Shown here: positions 1-7,667 of the stretch, one piece after another
Numbering within the stretch: the first letter of the stretch is position 1
Layout: every line of letters begins with the position of its first letter
Assembly (NCBI GenBank): GCA_910822395.1
Contig: OU365335.1
Span: 744,001-808,000, forward strand
DNA length: 64,000 nt
Origin: Pseudoclavibacter triregionum
Lineage (GTDB): Bacteria; Actinomycetota; Actinomycetes; Actinomycetales; Microbacteriaceae
Direction: 5' to 3'
The notes under the pieces: model-generated
What the model saw: only the letters and a program-made list of their open reading frames with translations
Databases searched by the model: none
What the model was told of the DNA's origin: nothing
Position numbers and translations under genes: made by a program

Positions 1-18
1 GCCCGCGCCCGCAGACGA

Positions 19-52
19 GCGCGGGCCGCCTCCCGGAGGAGACGGCCCGCGC
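19..52 (-). terminator. Terminator hairpin downstream of hup
   Basis: A perfect 9-bp GC stem (GCGCGGGCC at 19-27 with GGCCCGCGC at 44-52) lies about 18 bases after the hup stop codon. There is no T-run, which is usual for actinobacterial intrinsic terminators. Confidence 0.6.
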
Positions 53-69
53 TGCGGAAGCGCCGGAGG

Positions 70-357
70 CTACTTGACGGCGGCCTTGAGCTTCGAGCCG
101 GCCGTGATCTTCACGCCCTTCGACGCGGCGATCTGGATCGCCTCGCCCGTCTGCGGGTTGCGGCCCGTGCGGGCGGCGCGCTGGGTCTGCTCGACGGCCA
201 TCCAGCCGGGGATCGAGACCTTGACGCCCTTGGCGGCGTGCGCGGCGAGCGAGCTGAAGAACGCGTCGATGACGCGCGAGACCTCGGCCTGCGAGAGGTC
301 GGTGGCGCCGGCGATCTCAGCGACGAGCTCGGTCTTGTTCACGGTCTTGTCTGCCAT
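70..357 (-). CDS. hup: HU-family nucleoid DNA-binding protein
   Basis: A 95-residue protein, the normal length of a bacterial HU subunit. It starts MADKTVNKTELVAEIAG and carries the HU dimer core and the conserved arm signature with GRNPQTGE near residues 66-73, which inserts into the DNA minor groove. HU dimers bend and compact DNA and assist replication and recombination. It lacks the long lysine-rich tail of mycobacterial HupB, so it is the short HU form. Good Shine-Dalgarno (GGAGGA) lies just before the ATG. It is monocistronic, with a hairpin terminator after it and an unusual phased A/T-tract region upstream. Confidence 0.95.
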   Translation of the reverse strand: MADKTVNKTELVAEIAGATDLSQAEVSRVIDAFFSSLAAHAAKGVKVSIPGWMAVEQTQRAARTGRNPQTGEAIQIAASKGVKITAGSKLKAAVK

Positions 358-722
358 GTGTCCTCCTCGGACGGTTGCCCGACACGGCGGGCGTTCGCTT
401 GGGTGCTCCGCCTTGCGGCGGCCGGGATCCGCATGGTTCCGCGGTTCCCGACGCCCACACGGGGTGGGCGCACGGTCGTCACGCTACCGGCGGGGCTCGC
501 GGGATCCGCGCAATTCCGCGGAACACGCCGCGATTTCCGAGGATTTCGCCCATTTTCGCAGGCGATTCGCCGGATTCGGCGCCGGATTCCGCGTGGTTCC
601 GGGGTTCTCGCCCGGTCGGATGACCTGGGCGGCGGACCCGCGCGGGATGCGCGTCGTGGGCCCTTCGCTCCTTCACCGCCCTCTCGCCGCCCCGCCCAGC
701 ACCCGCGCCTAGCCTGCCGGGC
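358..722. promoter_or_regulatory. Gene-free 365 bp upstream of hup with phased A/T tracts
   Basis: No convincing gene. Between about 512 and 598, short AATT/ATTT/ATT/GTT tracts in otherwise GC-rich DNA are centred near 513, 534, 544, 554, 566, 575, 587 and 597, so most are 9-12 bp apart. Helically phased A/T tracts can curve DNA; a role as an upstream element of the hup promoter is inference. A TAGCGT hexamer on the minus strand at 481-486 is a possible -10 box but no good -35 was found. Confidence 0.4.
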
Positions 723-848
723 ATGAGACGACCTGCGCGCACCAGTCGAACGAAGGCGACCATCAACCGCCGCACCCTCGGCGCCGCCGCCCTCGCCGCG
801 CTCTCCTGCGCGAGCCTCTCGGGGTGCATCATCGTGTGGTGGGGATGA
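723..848 (+). CDS. Tiny predicted lipoprotein, 41 residues
   Basis: A 41-codon gene. It has a basic N-terminus (MRRPARTSRTK), a hydrophobic Ala/Leu stretch and a clear lipobox LSGC near residues 33-36, then only the six residues IIVWWG after the lipid-modified cysteine. The mature product would be a seven-residue lipopeptide on the outer face of the membrane. Its TGA stop overlaps the ATG of the next lipoprotein gene as ATGA, suggesting translational coupling. I recognise no family. Alternatively it could be a translated leader for the downstream gene. Confidence 0.55.
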   Translation: MRRPARTSRTKATINRRTLGAAALAALSCASLSGCIIVWWG

Positions 849-1390
849 CGCGAGGGACGGGCATGCCGCGCGGGGCCGCCCGCCTCGGCGCGGCGTCCGG
901 GCTCTCGATGCTCCTCGCCCTCGCGCTGCTCGGCTGCTCGGGCGGGCAGGGCGGCGGCGGGGCCGCAGCCGGGACGTCCGCCGCGAGCTCGTCGCCGTCA
1001 TCCGCCGGCGCGGGCTCCTCGGGATCCGGCGGCCCGCAGGGCACGCTCGGTCCGGTGAGCCACGGCACCTACCCCGAGCTCGACGCGGCCGCCGCGGCGC
1101 TCGGCGGCGCGTGGTCGCGGCCCGAGGTGCGGATCCACACGGCCTGCGCGGAGGGCGCGGCGGAGGGCGTCCGCACGCTCGCGATCTCGCGGCCGCAGGG
1201 TGACGAGCCGTCCGTCGAGGAGGCGGCCGCCGCCTTCGCCGCCGCGGGCCTCGGCTCGGCGACGCCGCGCGGCGTCGCCGAGGGCGCCGTCGCGATCCCC
1301 GCGGAATCGGACGGCGTCGTCGAATACGGGACCTTCGAGGGCCGCGGCGGCCTCGTCTACGTGAGCCGCTGCGACACCGTCGTCGGCTAG
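845..1390 (+). CDS. Putative lipoprotein of unknown function
   Basis: A 181-residue protein when started at the ATG that overlaps the upstream stop as ATGA; an in-frame ATG 21 bases earlier is less likely. The signal peptide has a lipobox around LALALLGCSGG, followed by a Gly/Ser/Ala-rich linker typical of exported actinobacterial lipoproteins and a roughly 110-residue globular domain with two cysteines (ACAEG and SRCDT) that could form a disulfide. No enzyme motif is visible. Cell-surface location is inferred from the signal peptide. Confidence 0.75.
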   Translation: MTRGTGMPRGAARLGAASGLSMLLALALLGCSGGQGGGGAAAGTSAASSSPSSAGAGSSGSGGPQGTLGPVSHGTYPELDAAAAALGGAWSRPEVRIHTACAEGAAEGVRTLAISRPQGDEPSVEEAAAAFAAAGLGSATPRGVAEGAVAIPAESDGVVEYGTFEGRGGLVYVSRCDTVVG

Positions 1391-1425
1391 GGGGCCTGCG
1401 GCCGGCCGTCCGCCCGAGAACGCGA

Positions 1426-1456
1426 CAGCGGCGGGCCCCGAAGGACCCCGCCGCTG
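1426..1456. terminator. Bidirectional hairpin between lipoprotein and rpsN
   Basis: CAGCGGCGGG at 1426-1435 pairs with CCCGCCGCTG at 1447-1456 (10-bp stem, 11-base loop) between convergent genes. Confidence 0.6.
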
Positions 1457-1471
1457 ACGGATGCTGCGTGC

Positions 1472-1777
1472 TTACCAGCTCGACTTCGTGATGCCGGGGA
1501 GCTCGCCGCGGTGCGCCATGTCACGGAAGCGGACGCGCGAGACGCCGAACTTCGTGAGGACGCCGCGGGGGCGGCCGTCGATCGAGTCGCGGTTGCGGAC
1601 GCGAACGGGCGAGGCGTCGCGGGGGAGCTTCTGGAGGGCCACGCGGGCCTCCTCGCGCGACTCGTCGGTGCCGTTCGGGTCGATGAGCTGCTTCTTGAGC
1701 TCCGCGCGGCGCTCGGCGTAGCGCTCGACGATGGCCTTGCGCTGCTCGTTCTTGGCGATCTTGCTCTTCTTGGCCAT
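1472..1777 (-). CDS. rpsN: 30S ribosomal protein S14, zinc-free form
   Basis: A 101-residue S14, the long type. It begins [13 protein letters not shown] and ends with the conserved [19 protein letters not shown]-like tail. The CxxC pairs of the short zinc-binding S14 are absent, so this is the C-minus (zinc-independent) paralog. It binds 16S rRNA in the 30S head. It is last in the rpmB-rpmG-rpsN cluster, where all three proteins lack zinc ligands, next to a Fur/Zur-type regulator and a zinc importer. Confidence 0.95.
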   Translation of the reverse strand: MAKKSKIAKNEQRKAIVERYAERRAELKKQLIDPNGTDESREEARVALQKLPRDASPVRVRNRDSIDGRPRGVLTKFGVSRVRFRDMAHRGELPGITKSSW

Positions 1778-1779
1778 GC

Positions 1780-1950
1780 TTAGCGCTCCTCTCGGAATTC
1801 GACGTGCTTGCGGATCACCGGGTCGTACTTCTTGAGGACGAGACGGTCGGGGGTGTTGCGACGGTTCTTCTTCGTCACGTACGTGTAGCCGGTGCCCGCG
1901 GTGGAGCGGAGCTTGATGATCGGACGGACGTCCTGGGCCTTCTTCGCCAT
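1780..1950 (-). CDS. rpmG: 50S ribosomal protein L33, zinc-free form
   Basis: A 56-residue protein with the L33 signature [20 protein letters not shown]. It contains no cysteine, so both zinc CxxC knuckles of the C-plus form are missing. The ATG overlaps the rpmB stop by one base (TAATG), indicating coupled translation. Confidence 0.95.
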   Translation of the reverse strand: MAKKAQDVRPIIKLRSTAGTGYTYVTKKNRRNTPDRLVLKKYDPVIRKHVEFREER

Positions 1951-2186
1951 TAGAGCTTGACCCCCTTCGCCATGAGCTGCGCGACGACGGCCTCGATGCC
2001 GCGGGCGTCGATGACCTTGATGCCCTTCGCCGAGAGCGTGAGCGTGACGTTCCGCTTGAGCGAGGGGACGTAGTACGTCTTCTTCTGGATGTTCGGGTCG
2101 AACCGGCGCTTGGTGCGGCGGTGCGAGTGCGAGATCGTGTGACCGAACCCGGGCTGGGCTCCGGTCACCTGGCACACTGCGGCCAT
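1950..2186 (-). CDS. rpmB: 50S ribosomal protein L28
   Basis: A 78-residue L28 starting [20 protein letters not shown], with [12 protein letters not shown] following. Only one cysteine is present, so it is the zinc-independent form. A strong ribosome-binding site (GGAGGAAG) precedes the ATG. The 193-bp gap to zur shows no clear Zur box, so whether this cluster is zinc-regulated is unproven. Confidence 0.95.
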   Translation of the reverse strand: MAAVCQVTGAQPGFGHTISHSHRRTKRRFDPNIQKKTYYVPSLKRNVTLTLSAKGIKVIDARGIEAVVAQLMAKGVKL

Positions 2187-2379
2187 AGCTTCCTCCATCG
2201 ATACCGTGGCCCCGGACGGGACCACCCAAGATCTCTTGTCTGCGGGATGCCGGCATCGGGCCGGTGTTCCCGCGGTGTCGCTCCGAGGGGAACCCAGAAC
2301 GCACCAAGGGTCGAGCCTACGCGGTCGGCGGAAGGCGCCGCAAGGGCGTGTCACGAGGCGCGGATGCCGTCGGCGGAGG

Positions 2380-2826
2380 CTACTTCGCGGCCGCCGCGCA
2401 CTCCGGGCAGATGCCGAAGACGTCGACGATGTGGCGCGGATCGCTGAAGCCGTGCGCGGCCGCGACCTCCGAGGCCCAGCGCTCGACCGGCTCCGCCTGG
2501 ATCTCCTCGGCGCGCCCGCAGGAGCGGCAGATGAGGTGGTGGTGGTGCGACTCCATGTCGCAGAGCCGGTAGAGCGCCTCGCCGCCGCCGGACTGCAGCG
2601 AGTCGGCCTCCCCCGCCTCGGCGAGGGCGGAGAGGGCGCGGTAGACGGTGGCGAGGCCGATCTTCGTGCCGCGCTCGGAGAGGGCGGCGTGGAGGGCCTG
2701 CGCGGAGACGAAGCGGCCCGACGCGGCGAGCGCCTCCCGCACGGCCTCCTTCTGCCAGGTGTTCCGGCGGACGGGGGCCTGCTCGGCGGGCGCCTCGGCC
2801 GGGGCCGGCGCGGCGTGGTTCGTCAT
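2380..2826 (-). CDS. zur: Fur-family regulator, probably the zinc sensor Zur
   Basis: A 148-residue Fur-family repressor. The winged-helix half (residues ~22-85) has the Fur signature [19 protein letters not shown]. The metal-binding half has [13 protein letters not shown] and a second CxxC (GICPEC) near the C-terminus, giving the structural Cys4 zinc site plus a histidine-rich sensing site. Start chosen at [11 protein letters not shown], preceded by GGAGGACACGAC. It lies 25 bp downstream of the znu permease genes, and the adjacent ribosomal proteins are zinc-free paralogs, so zinc rather than iron is the likely ligand. Assignment as Zur rests on this context. Confidence 0.85.
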   Translation of the reverse strand: MTNHAAPAPAEAPAEQAPVRRNTWQKEAVREALAASGRFVSAQALHAALSERGTKIGLATVYRALSALAEAGEADSLQSGGGEALYRLCDMESHHHHLICRSCGRAEEIQAEPVERWASEVAAAHGFSDPRHIVDVFGICPECAAAAK

Positions 2827-2851
2827 GTCGCGTGTCCTCCTGCCGTCAAGC

Positions 2852-3829
2852 CTAGGCGGATGCCCGGGCGAGGGGCGCGGTTCCGCCGTCGGCGGAAGGC
2901 GGGGCCTCCGCGGGCGAGGCGGGCTCCTGCTCGAGCGCGCGCTCCTGGCCGCCATCCCGGCGCTCCCGCTCCCCCGGCAGCACGCGGCTGAGCCCGAGCG
3001 CCGCGAGGTAGATCGCGGCCGCCGCGAGCGCCATCGCGCCGCCTGCGGCGAGGTCGAGGGCGCGCGAGGCCCAGAGGCCCAGGAGCGCGGCGGCGACGCC
3101 GAAGAGCACCGAGAGCGCGAGCATCCGCCCGATGCGCCGGGTGAGCAGGCGGGCGGCCGCCGCGGGGGCCGCGATCATCGCGATGGCGAGGATCGAGCCG
3201 ATGGCGGGCATGGCGGCGACGACCGCGCCGGCGATGATCGCGAGGACGGCGAGATCCGTCGCCCCCTCCGCGTAGCCGGCCGCCTGGTAGCCGCGGCGGT
3301 CGAAGCTCGAGAAGAGGAGCTCCTTGCCGAAGGCGAGGTACGCGGCGACGACGAGCCCGAGGAGGATCTCGAGCAGGAGCAGGTTCGCCGGCGGGATCGA
3401 GAGGATCGAGCCCGTGAGGAAGGCGTCGACCTTCGTCGTGAGGCCGGGCGCGAGCGACATGAGCACCATGCCGAGCGCGTAGCCGAAGGAGAGGATGACG
3501 CCGGCGGCGACCTGGCGGCCCTGGCGGCGGATCGTCGAGAGCCACGCCATGAGGCCGACGAGCGCGAGCCCCATGACGCCCGCCCCGAGGACGACGTTCA
3601 CGCCGAGGATCGCCGCCGCGACGCCGCCCGGGAAGGTGGCGTGCGTGAGCGCCATGGTGAAGAAGGCGCGGCGGCGCAGGAGCACGAGGACGCCGACGAG
3701 GCCGCAGAGCGCGCCGACGACGGCGCCCGCGAGCAGGGCCTGGGCAAAGTAGTCGGGCGAGGCGGCGCCGGCGCCCTCGGCGAGGGGCGAGACCGAACCG
3801 GCGAGGCGGCGGGCGAGCCCGGCGCTCAT
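2852..3829 (-). CDS. znuB: Zinc/manganese-type ABC transporter permease (second copy)
   Basis: A 325-residue integral membrane protein of the ABC-3 (ZnuB/MntB) family with about eight hydrophobic helices, TMALTHATFPGG early in the fold and the conserved cytoplasmic coupling region with SFDRRGYQAAGYAEG. It would form the membrane channel with the upstream permease. Its ATG overlaps the stop of that permease as ATGA. The C-terminal ~35 residues are polar and Ala/Glu/Pro-rich. Two adjacent divergent permeases suggest a heterodimer, as in some actinobacterial zinc importers. Confidence 0.9.
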   Translation of the reverse strand: MSAGLARRLAGSVSPLAEGAGAASPDYFAQALLAGAVVGALCGLVGVLVLLRRRAFFTMALTHATFPGGVAAAILGVNVVLGAGVMGLALVGLMAWLSTIRRQGRQVAAGVILSFGYALGMVLMSLAPGLTTKVDAFLTGSILSIPPANLLLLEILLGLVVAAYLAFGKELLFSSFDRRGYQAAGYAEGATDLAVLAIIAGAVVAAMPAIGSILAIAMIAAPAAAARLLTRRIGRMLALSVLFGVAAALLGLWASRALDLAAGGAMALAAAAIYLAALGLSRVLPGERERRDGGQERALEQEPASPAEAPPSADGGTAPLARASA

Positions 3830-4794
3830 GCCCGGGCATCCTGGCGCGCCCGCTCGCGCTCGCGCTGCTCGCGGTCGCGCAGCTCGGCGGCGATCGCCCA
3901 GGTGCGACGGCGTGAGGCGCGGCGCCCCGCGGCGGCGTCGGCGAGTGTCCGCAGCGCCGCGGCGAGGAGGTAGACGGCGGTGAGCGCGATGACGACGAGC
4001 CCGCTCGGCGAGACGTTCGCGCCGCCGTGCATCGAGAGCCACCACGCGAGCCAGAGCCCGCCGATCGAGGGCAGGAGCGCCGCGAGCACCGAGATCGGCG
4101 CGACCCAGCCGATGCGGCGGCTCGCGAGGCGCCCGACGGCGGGCGGGATGATGAGGATCGCGAGCACGAGGAGGTTCCCGATCGCCCGCGCCCCCGCGAC
4201 GACGACGAGCGCGATGGCGACGTTCAGCGCGAGCTCGTGGAGACCGATGCCGAGCCCGGCCGCGCGGGCGCCGGCCCGGTCGAAGGAGATCATCGTCTGC
4301 CCGCGCCAGGTGCCGAGCACGATGATCGCGGCGGCGGCGCAGAGCGCGGCGACGATCGCGAGGTCGGAGGCGTCGACGGTGAGGAGCTGGCCGAAGAGGA
4401 GGTGCTCGAGGCCGCCCGTGTACTGCGTCGTCGTCGAGACGATGACGACGCCGAGCGAGAAGGCGCCGGAGAGGACGACGGCGGTCGCCGCATCGTCGCC
4501 GAGGCCGCGCCGGGCGGCGAGCGTGAGGAGGATCGTCGCGGCGAGCGCGGCGATGCCGGCGCCGAGGTACGTGCCGTCCGCGCCCGCGACGAGAAAGCCG
4601 ATGACGACGCCGGGGAAGATCGAGTGGACGAGCCCGTCGCCGAGGAATTCGAGGCCGCGGAGGTTGAGCTGCACGCCGACGAGGCCGCCGGCCGCGGCGA
4701 GGATGCCGAGGACGAGCATCGCGTTCGCCATGAACGGCGGCAGGAGCGGCGCCGCCTCGACCGCGGGCCCGGCCGCGATGGCGAGCGGGGTCAC
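3826..4794 (-). CDS. znuB: Zinc/manganese-type ABC transporter permease (first copy)
   Basis: A 322-residue ABC-3 family permease with eight or so transmembrane segments and the motif GDGLVHSIFPGVVIGF near residues 55-70. I use the GTG at 4794 because it overlaps the znuC stop as GTGA; the next in-frame ATG would remove the first helix region. A highly charged tail rich in Arg/Glu (REQRERERARQDARA) follows the last helix. It pairs with ZnuC ATPase and the second permease to import zinc delivered by ZnuA. Confidence 0.9.
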   Translation of the reverse strand: MTPLAIAAGPAVEAAPLLPPFMANAMLVLGILAAAGGLVGVQLNLRGLEFLGDGLVHSIFPGVVIGFLVAGADGTYLGAGIAALAATILLTLAARRGLGDDAATAVVLSGAFSLGVVIVSTTTQYTGGLEHLLFGQLLTVDASDLAIVAALCAAAAIIVLGTWRGQTMISFDRAGARAAGLGIGLHELALNVAIALVVVAGARAIGNLLVLAILIIPPAVGRLASRRIGWVAPISVLAALLPSIGGLWLAWWLSMHGGANVSPSGLVVIALTAVYLLAAALRTLADAAAGRRASRRRTWAIAAELRDREQRERERARQDARA

Positions 4795-5807
4795 CGGCGT
4801 CCCTCGGGGCCGGATGCCGGCCCGGCCGCGGCCGCCGTGGCCGCGGCGCCGCCCGGCAGGTGCGCCTCGACCGGCCCGTGCTCGTCGGCGATGCCGCGGA
4901 ATCCGGTGTCGTGGTAGTGCCCGTGGCCGTGCGAGAAGTGGGCGTGCGCCTCGTCGTCGGCGGTCGCGTGGCCGAAGGTCTCTTCGAGGAGCGCGCTCGT
5001 GAGCGTCTCGGCGACGGGGCCGGCCGCGATCTGGCAGCGGTTGAGCAGGAGCGCGTGCGTGCACGCCTCGGTCGCGATCTCGAAGTCGTGCGTCGAGACG
5101 ACGATCGCCGAGCCGTGGGCGCGGAGCTCGCGCAGCAGCTCGAGCAGGGATGCCCGGGACACGCGATCCAGCCCGTTGAAGGGCTCGTCGAGCATGAGCA
5201 GCCGCGGCTCCCCGACGATGGCGCGCGCGAGCATGCCGCGCTGCTGCTGGCCGCCGGAGAGCGAGCCGAAGTGCGCGTCCGCCTGATCGGCGAGGCCGAC
5301 CCGCTCGAGCGCCGCGGCTGCGGCCTTCCGGTCGGCGGCGGCCGGCCAGCGGAAGGGGCCGAGGCCCCGGTAGCGGCCCATCATGACGACCTGGCGGAGG
5401 GTGACGGGGAACTCGGGGTCGATCTCGTCGGTCTGCGGCATGTAGCCGACGCGGCGCGCGGCACGGCGGGGCGCCTCGCCGAGCACCTCGACCTCGCCCG
5501 AGATCGCCGGGATGAGGCCGAGGCAGCCCTTGAGGAAGGTCGACTTGCCCGCGCCGTTCGGGCCGATGAGCGCGAGCGCCTGGCCGGGCTCGAGCGCGAG
5601 GTCGACGCCCGTGAGCGCGGGCGTGCGGCCGTCGTAGGCGAAGGTCGCCTCGGCGAGGCGCAGCGCGGGCGCGGCTCCGGTCATCCGCCCCGGCGCGGGC
5701 GCGGCTCCGGTCATCCGCCCCGGCGCGGGCGCGCCGGATGCCGACGGCCCCGATGCCATCGCATCGGGGCCAGTCGGTCGCGTCGGGGATGCGTCGTCGT
5801 GGGTCAT
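4791..5807 (-). CDS. znuC: Zinc ABC transporter ATP-binding protein
   Basis: A 338-residue ATPase. Walker A GPNGAGKST is at about residues 82-90, the signature LSGGQQQR at about 184, and Walker B LLMLDEPFNGLD follows. The start overlaps the znuA stop as ATGA. Two oddities: the N-terminus holds a duplicated decapeptide from an exact 30-bp tandem repeat, and the C-terminus has a histidine-rich tail (AHAHFSHGHGHYHD) not typical of ZnuC, possibly a cytoplasmic zinc-binding segment. Internal ATGs within the repeat are alternative starts. Confidence 0.93.
   Translation of the reverse strand: MTHDDASPTRPTGPDAMASGPSASGAPAPGRMTGAAPAPGRMTGAAPALRLAEATFAYDGRTPALTGVDLALEPGQALALIGPNGAGKSTFLKGCLGLIPAISGEVEVLGEAPRRAARRVGYMPQTDEIDPEFPVTLRQVVMMGRYRGLGPFRWPAAADRKAAAAALERVGLADQADAHFGSLSGGQQQRGMLARAIVGEPRLLMLDEPFNGLDRVSRASLLELLRELRAHGSAIVVSTHDFEIATEACTHALLLNRCQIAAGPVAETLTSALLEETFGHATADDEAHAHFSHGHGHYHDTGFRGIADEHGPVEAHLPGGAAATAAAAGPASGPEGRR
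5671..5730. repeat. Exact 2 x 30-bp tandem repeat inside znuC
   Basis: Bases 5671-5700 and 5701-5730 are identical 30-mers that keep the reading frame and encode two copies of MTGAAPAPGR-like decapeptide in the ZnuC N-terminus. Each copy contains an in-frame ATG. Confidence 0.9.
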
Positions 5808-7003
5808 GCGGTCAGGTCGGCGGGCGCCGCGCTCGCCGTGCGGCCCCAGCTTTCCATGAACATCTGCGTGTTGTGGATCGTCGCGCCGAGGTAGGTGCCG
5901 CCGTCCGTGCCGGCCTCGCCGAGCGCATCCGTGTAGAGGGCGTCCTCGCCCGAGTAGACCTTCGCGCCGGTCTGGCTCGCGATCGTCTCGGCCGTGGCGG
6001 GCGAGAGCTGAGTCTCGCAGAAGATCGCCTTCACGCCGTTCGCCTTCATCGCCGCGATGAGCGCGTCGAGGTCGGCCGCGCTCGGCTCGGCGGCGTCGTC
6101 CCAGCTCGGGATGATCGTGCCGACCTGCGTGACGTGGAACTGCTCGGCGAAGTACTCGAGCGCGTCGTGGTTCGTGACGATCATGCGCTCCGCCTCGGGG
6201 ACGGTCTCGATGTTCGACTCGATCCACTCCGTGAGCTCGTCGAGCTTCGCGAGGTAGGCCTCGGCGTTCGCGCGGATCGTCGCGGCGTCCTTCGCGTCGG
6301 CGGCCTCGAGGCCCGCGGCGATGTTCTGCACCATGAGCTGCGCGCCGGCGGGGGCGACCCAGAGGTGCGGGTTCGGGCCGTCGCCGTGGTCGTGCCCGTC
6401 GCCGTGGCCGTGGCCGGCGTGCTCGTCGGCCGACTCGGATGCCGTGGCCTCGGCGCTCGAGGAGGCGTCGGCGCCGTGGTCGTGGGCGTCCTCGCTGGCG
6501 TGGGCGTCCTCAGCGGCGTGGCCGTCCTCGGTCGCGTGCGCGCCCTCGCTCACCTCGCCCGTCGCGGCGGGGTCGCCGTGGCCCGCGTGGCCGGCGTGGA
6601 GGATCGACTCGTCGAAGCCCGTGGAGGCGTCGATGCGCTGGCCATGGAAGCCCGAGGCGGAGATCGCGTCGGCGAGCCACGACTCGAGGCCCATGCCGCT
6701 CTCGACGACGACGTCGGCCGCGCCCATGGCGGTGAGGTCGGCGGCGGTGGGCTCGAAGCCGTGGGCGCTCTCGCCCGGCTGGAGCAGCGGCGTGATCTCG
6801 ACCTTCGTGCCCGCGGCCTCGAGGCCGGCGGTGAGCTGGGTGACGAAGTCGTGCACCTGCGTGGTCGTCGTGACGATCTGGAGGCCGTCGGCGAGGTCGA
6901 CGTCGCCGCCGGCGGTCGGGGTCGCGGCGGTCTGGCCGGAGCAGCCCGCGAGGGCGAGCGTCGAGGCGGCCGCGAGCGCGGCGAGGCGTGCGGTGGATCG
7001 CAT
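5804..7003 (-). CDS. znuA: Zinc ABC transporter substrate-binding lipoprotein
   Basis: A 399-residue cluster A-I binding protein. The signal peptide ends in lipobox LALAGC (Cys21). The two metal-binding lobes flank a long acidic/histidine-rich loop (roughly residues 136-222, with AGHGHGDGHDHGDG), the hallmark of zinc-specific ZnuA. The conserved PNPHLWV motif and later TNHDALEYFA and SGEDALYTDALG elements supply ligands. It delivers zinc to the ZnuB/ZnuC complex and leads the operon znuA-znuC-znuB-znuB, every junction of which overlaps by four bases. A Zur-box-like sequence lies upstream. Confidence 0.95.
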   Translation of the reverse strand: MRSTARLAALAAASTLALAGCSGQTAATPTAGGDVDLADGLQIVTTTTQVHDFVTQLTAGLEAAGTKVEITPLLQPGESAHGFEPTAADLTAMGAADVVVESGMGLESWLADAISASGFHGQRIDASTGFDESILHAGHAGHGDPAATGEVSEGAHATEDGHAAEDAHASEDAHDHGADASSSAEATASESADEHAGHGHGDGHDHGDGPNPHLWVAPAGAQLMVQNIAAGLEAADAKDAATIRANAEAYLAKLDELTEWIESNIETVPEAERMIVTNHDALEYFAEQFHVTQVGTIIPSWDDAAEPSAADLDALIAAMKANGVKAIFCETQLSPATAETIASQTGAKVYSGEDALYTDALGEAGTDGGTYLGATIHNTQMFMESWGRTASAAPADLTA

Positions 7004-7095
7004 GGAGGGAAGGTCCTTCTAGCTCGGCTGGCGATGGGCTCCCGCGACGTCGCCGGCGGGCGGCGCGGGGCATGACCGCGTCAGGCTAGCACTAA

Positions 7096-7110
7096 TGAGA
7101 ATCGACTTCA
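7096..7110 (-). promoter_or_regulatory. Candidate Zur operator upstream of znuA
   Basis: On the minus strand this reads TGAAGTCGATTCTCA, which matches the actinobacterial Zur-box pattern TGAAAACGATTTTCA (consensus from memory) at 12 of 15 positions. It sits about 95 bases before the znuA start in the only gap upstream of the operon. Confidence 0.5.
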
Positions 7111-7188
7111 TCTCGGTTCCGCGCGGCGACCGGCCGGCCTGCGCTCGCGGGACTTGACCCCGCCTCCTCGAGCGAGCAGAGTCGAGGC

Positions 7189-7623
7189 ATGACCGATCGC
7201 CCCCTCCTCGTCTTCGTCTGCGTGAAGAACGGCGGCAAGTCGCAGATGGCAGCCGCCCTCGCCCGGCACCGCGCCGGCGACGCGGCCCGCATCGAGAGCG
7301 CCGGCACGAAGCCCGGCGCGGCCCTCAACGAGGAGTCGCGCGCGAGCGTCGAGGAGCTCGGCGCCGACATGCTCGGCGAGCACCCGAAGGCGCTCGACCC
7401 GGAGCTCGTGCGCGAGGCCGATCGGATCGTCATCCTCGGCCGCGACGCCGTCGTCGACCCGGTGGAGGGGATGCGCGGCTCGATCGAGCGCTGGGACACG
7501 GAGGAGCCCTCCGAGCGCGGCATCGAGGGCATGGAGCGCATGCGGATCATCCGCGACGACATCGATGCCCGCGTCGCGCACCTCCTCGAGGAGCTCGGCG
7601 TCGCGGATCGCACGACGGCCTAG
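7189..7623 (+). CDS. ArsC / low-molecular-weight phosphatase-like protein
   Basis: A 144-residue protein of the LMW protein-tyrosine phosphatase fold, the group containing thioredoxin/mycothiol-dependent arsenate reductases. The N-terminal P-loop reads [14 protein letters not shown], a C-x5-K-S where classical enzymes have C-x5-R-S/T; the lysine form is found in actinobacterial arsenate reductase-like proteins. A later [10 protein letters not shown] stretch supplies the acid-loop region. Arsenate reduction or phosphatase activity are both possible; no other ars genes are nearby. It is transcribed divergently from znuA. Confidence 0.75.
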   Translation: MTDRPLLVFVCVKNGGKSQMAAALARHRAGDAARIESAGTKPGAALNEESRASVEELGADMLGEHPKALDPELVREADRIVILGRDAVVDPVEGMRGSIERWDTEEPSERGIEGMERMRIIRDDIDARVAHLLEELGVADRTTA

Positions 7624-7667
7624 GCGCGCGATCGCCGCCGAACCGCCCGGCCGACGCCGCCCGGCGC

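Noticed and set aside
2187-2379. Search for a Zur box before rpmB
   Set aside because: No sequence close to TGAAAACGATTTTCA seen on either strand.
2823-4045. Long frames opposite or beside the zinc permease genes
   Set aside because: Very Arg/Glu-rich compositions typical of out-of-frame readings in GC-rich DNA; the overlapping permease frame has real family motifs.
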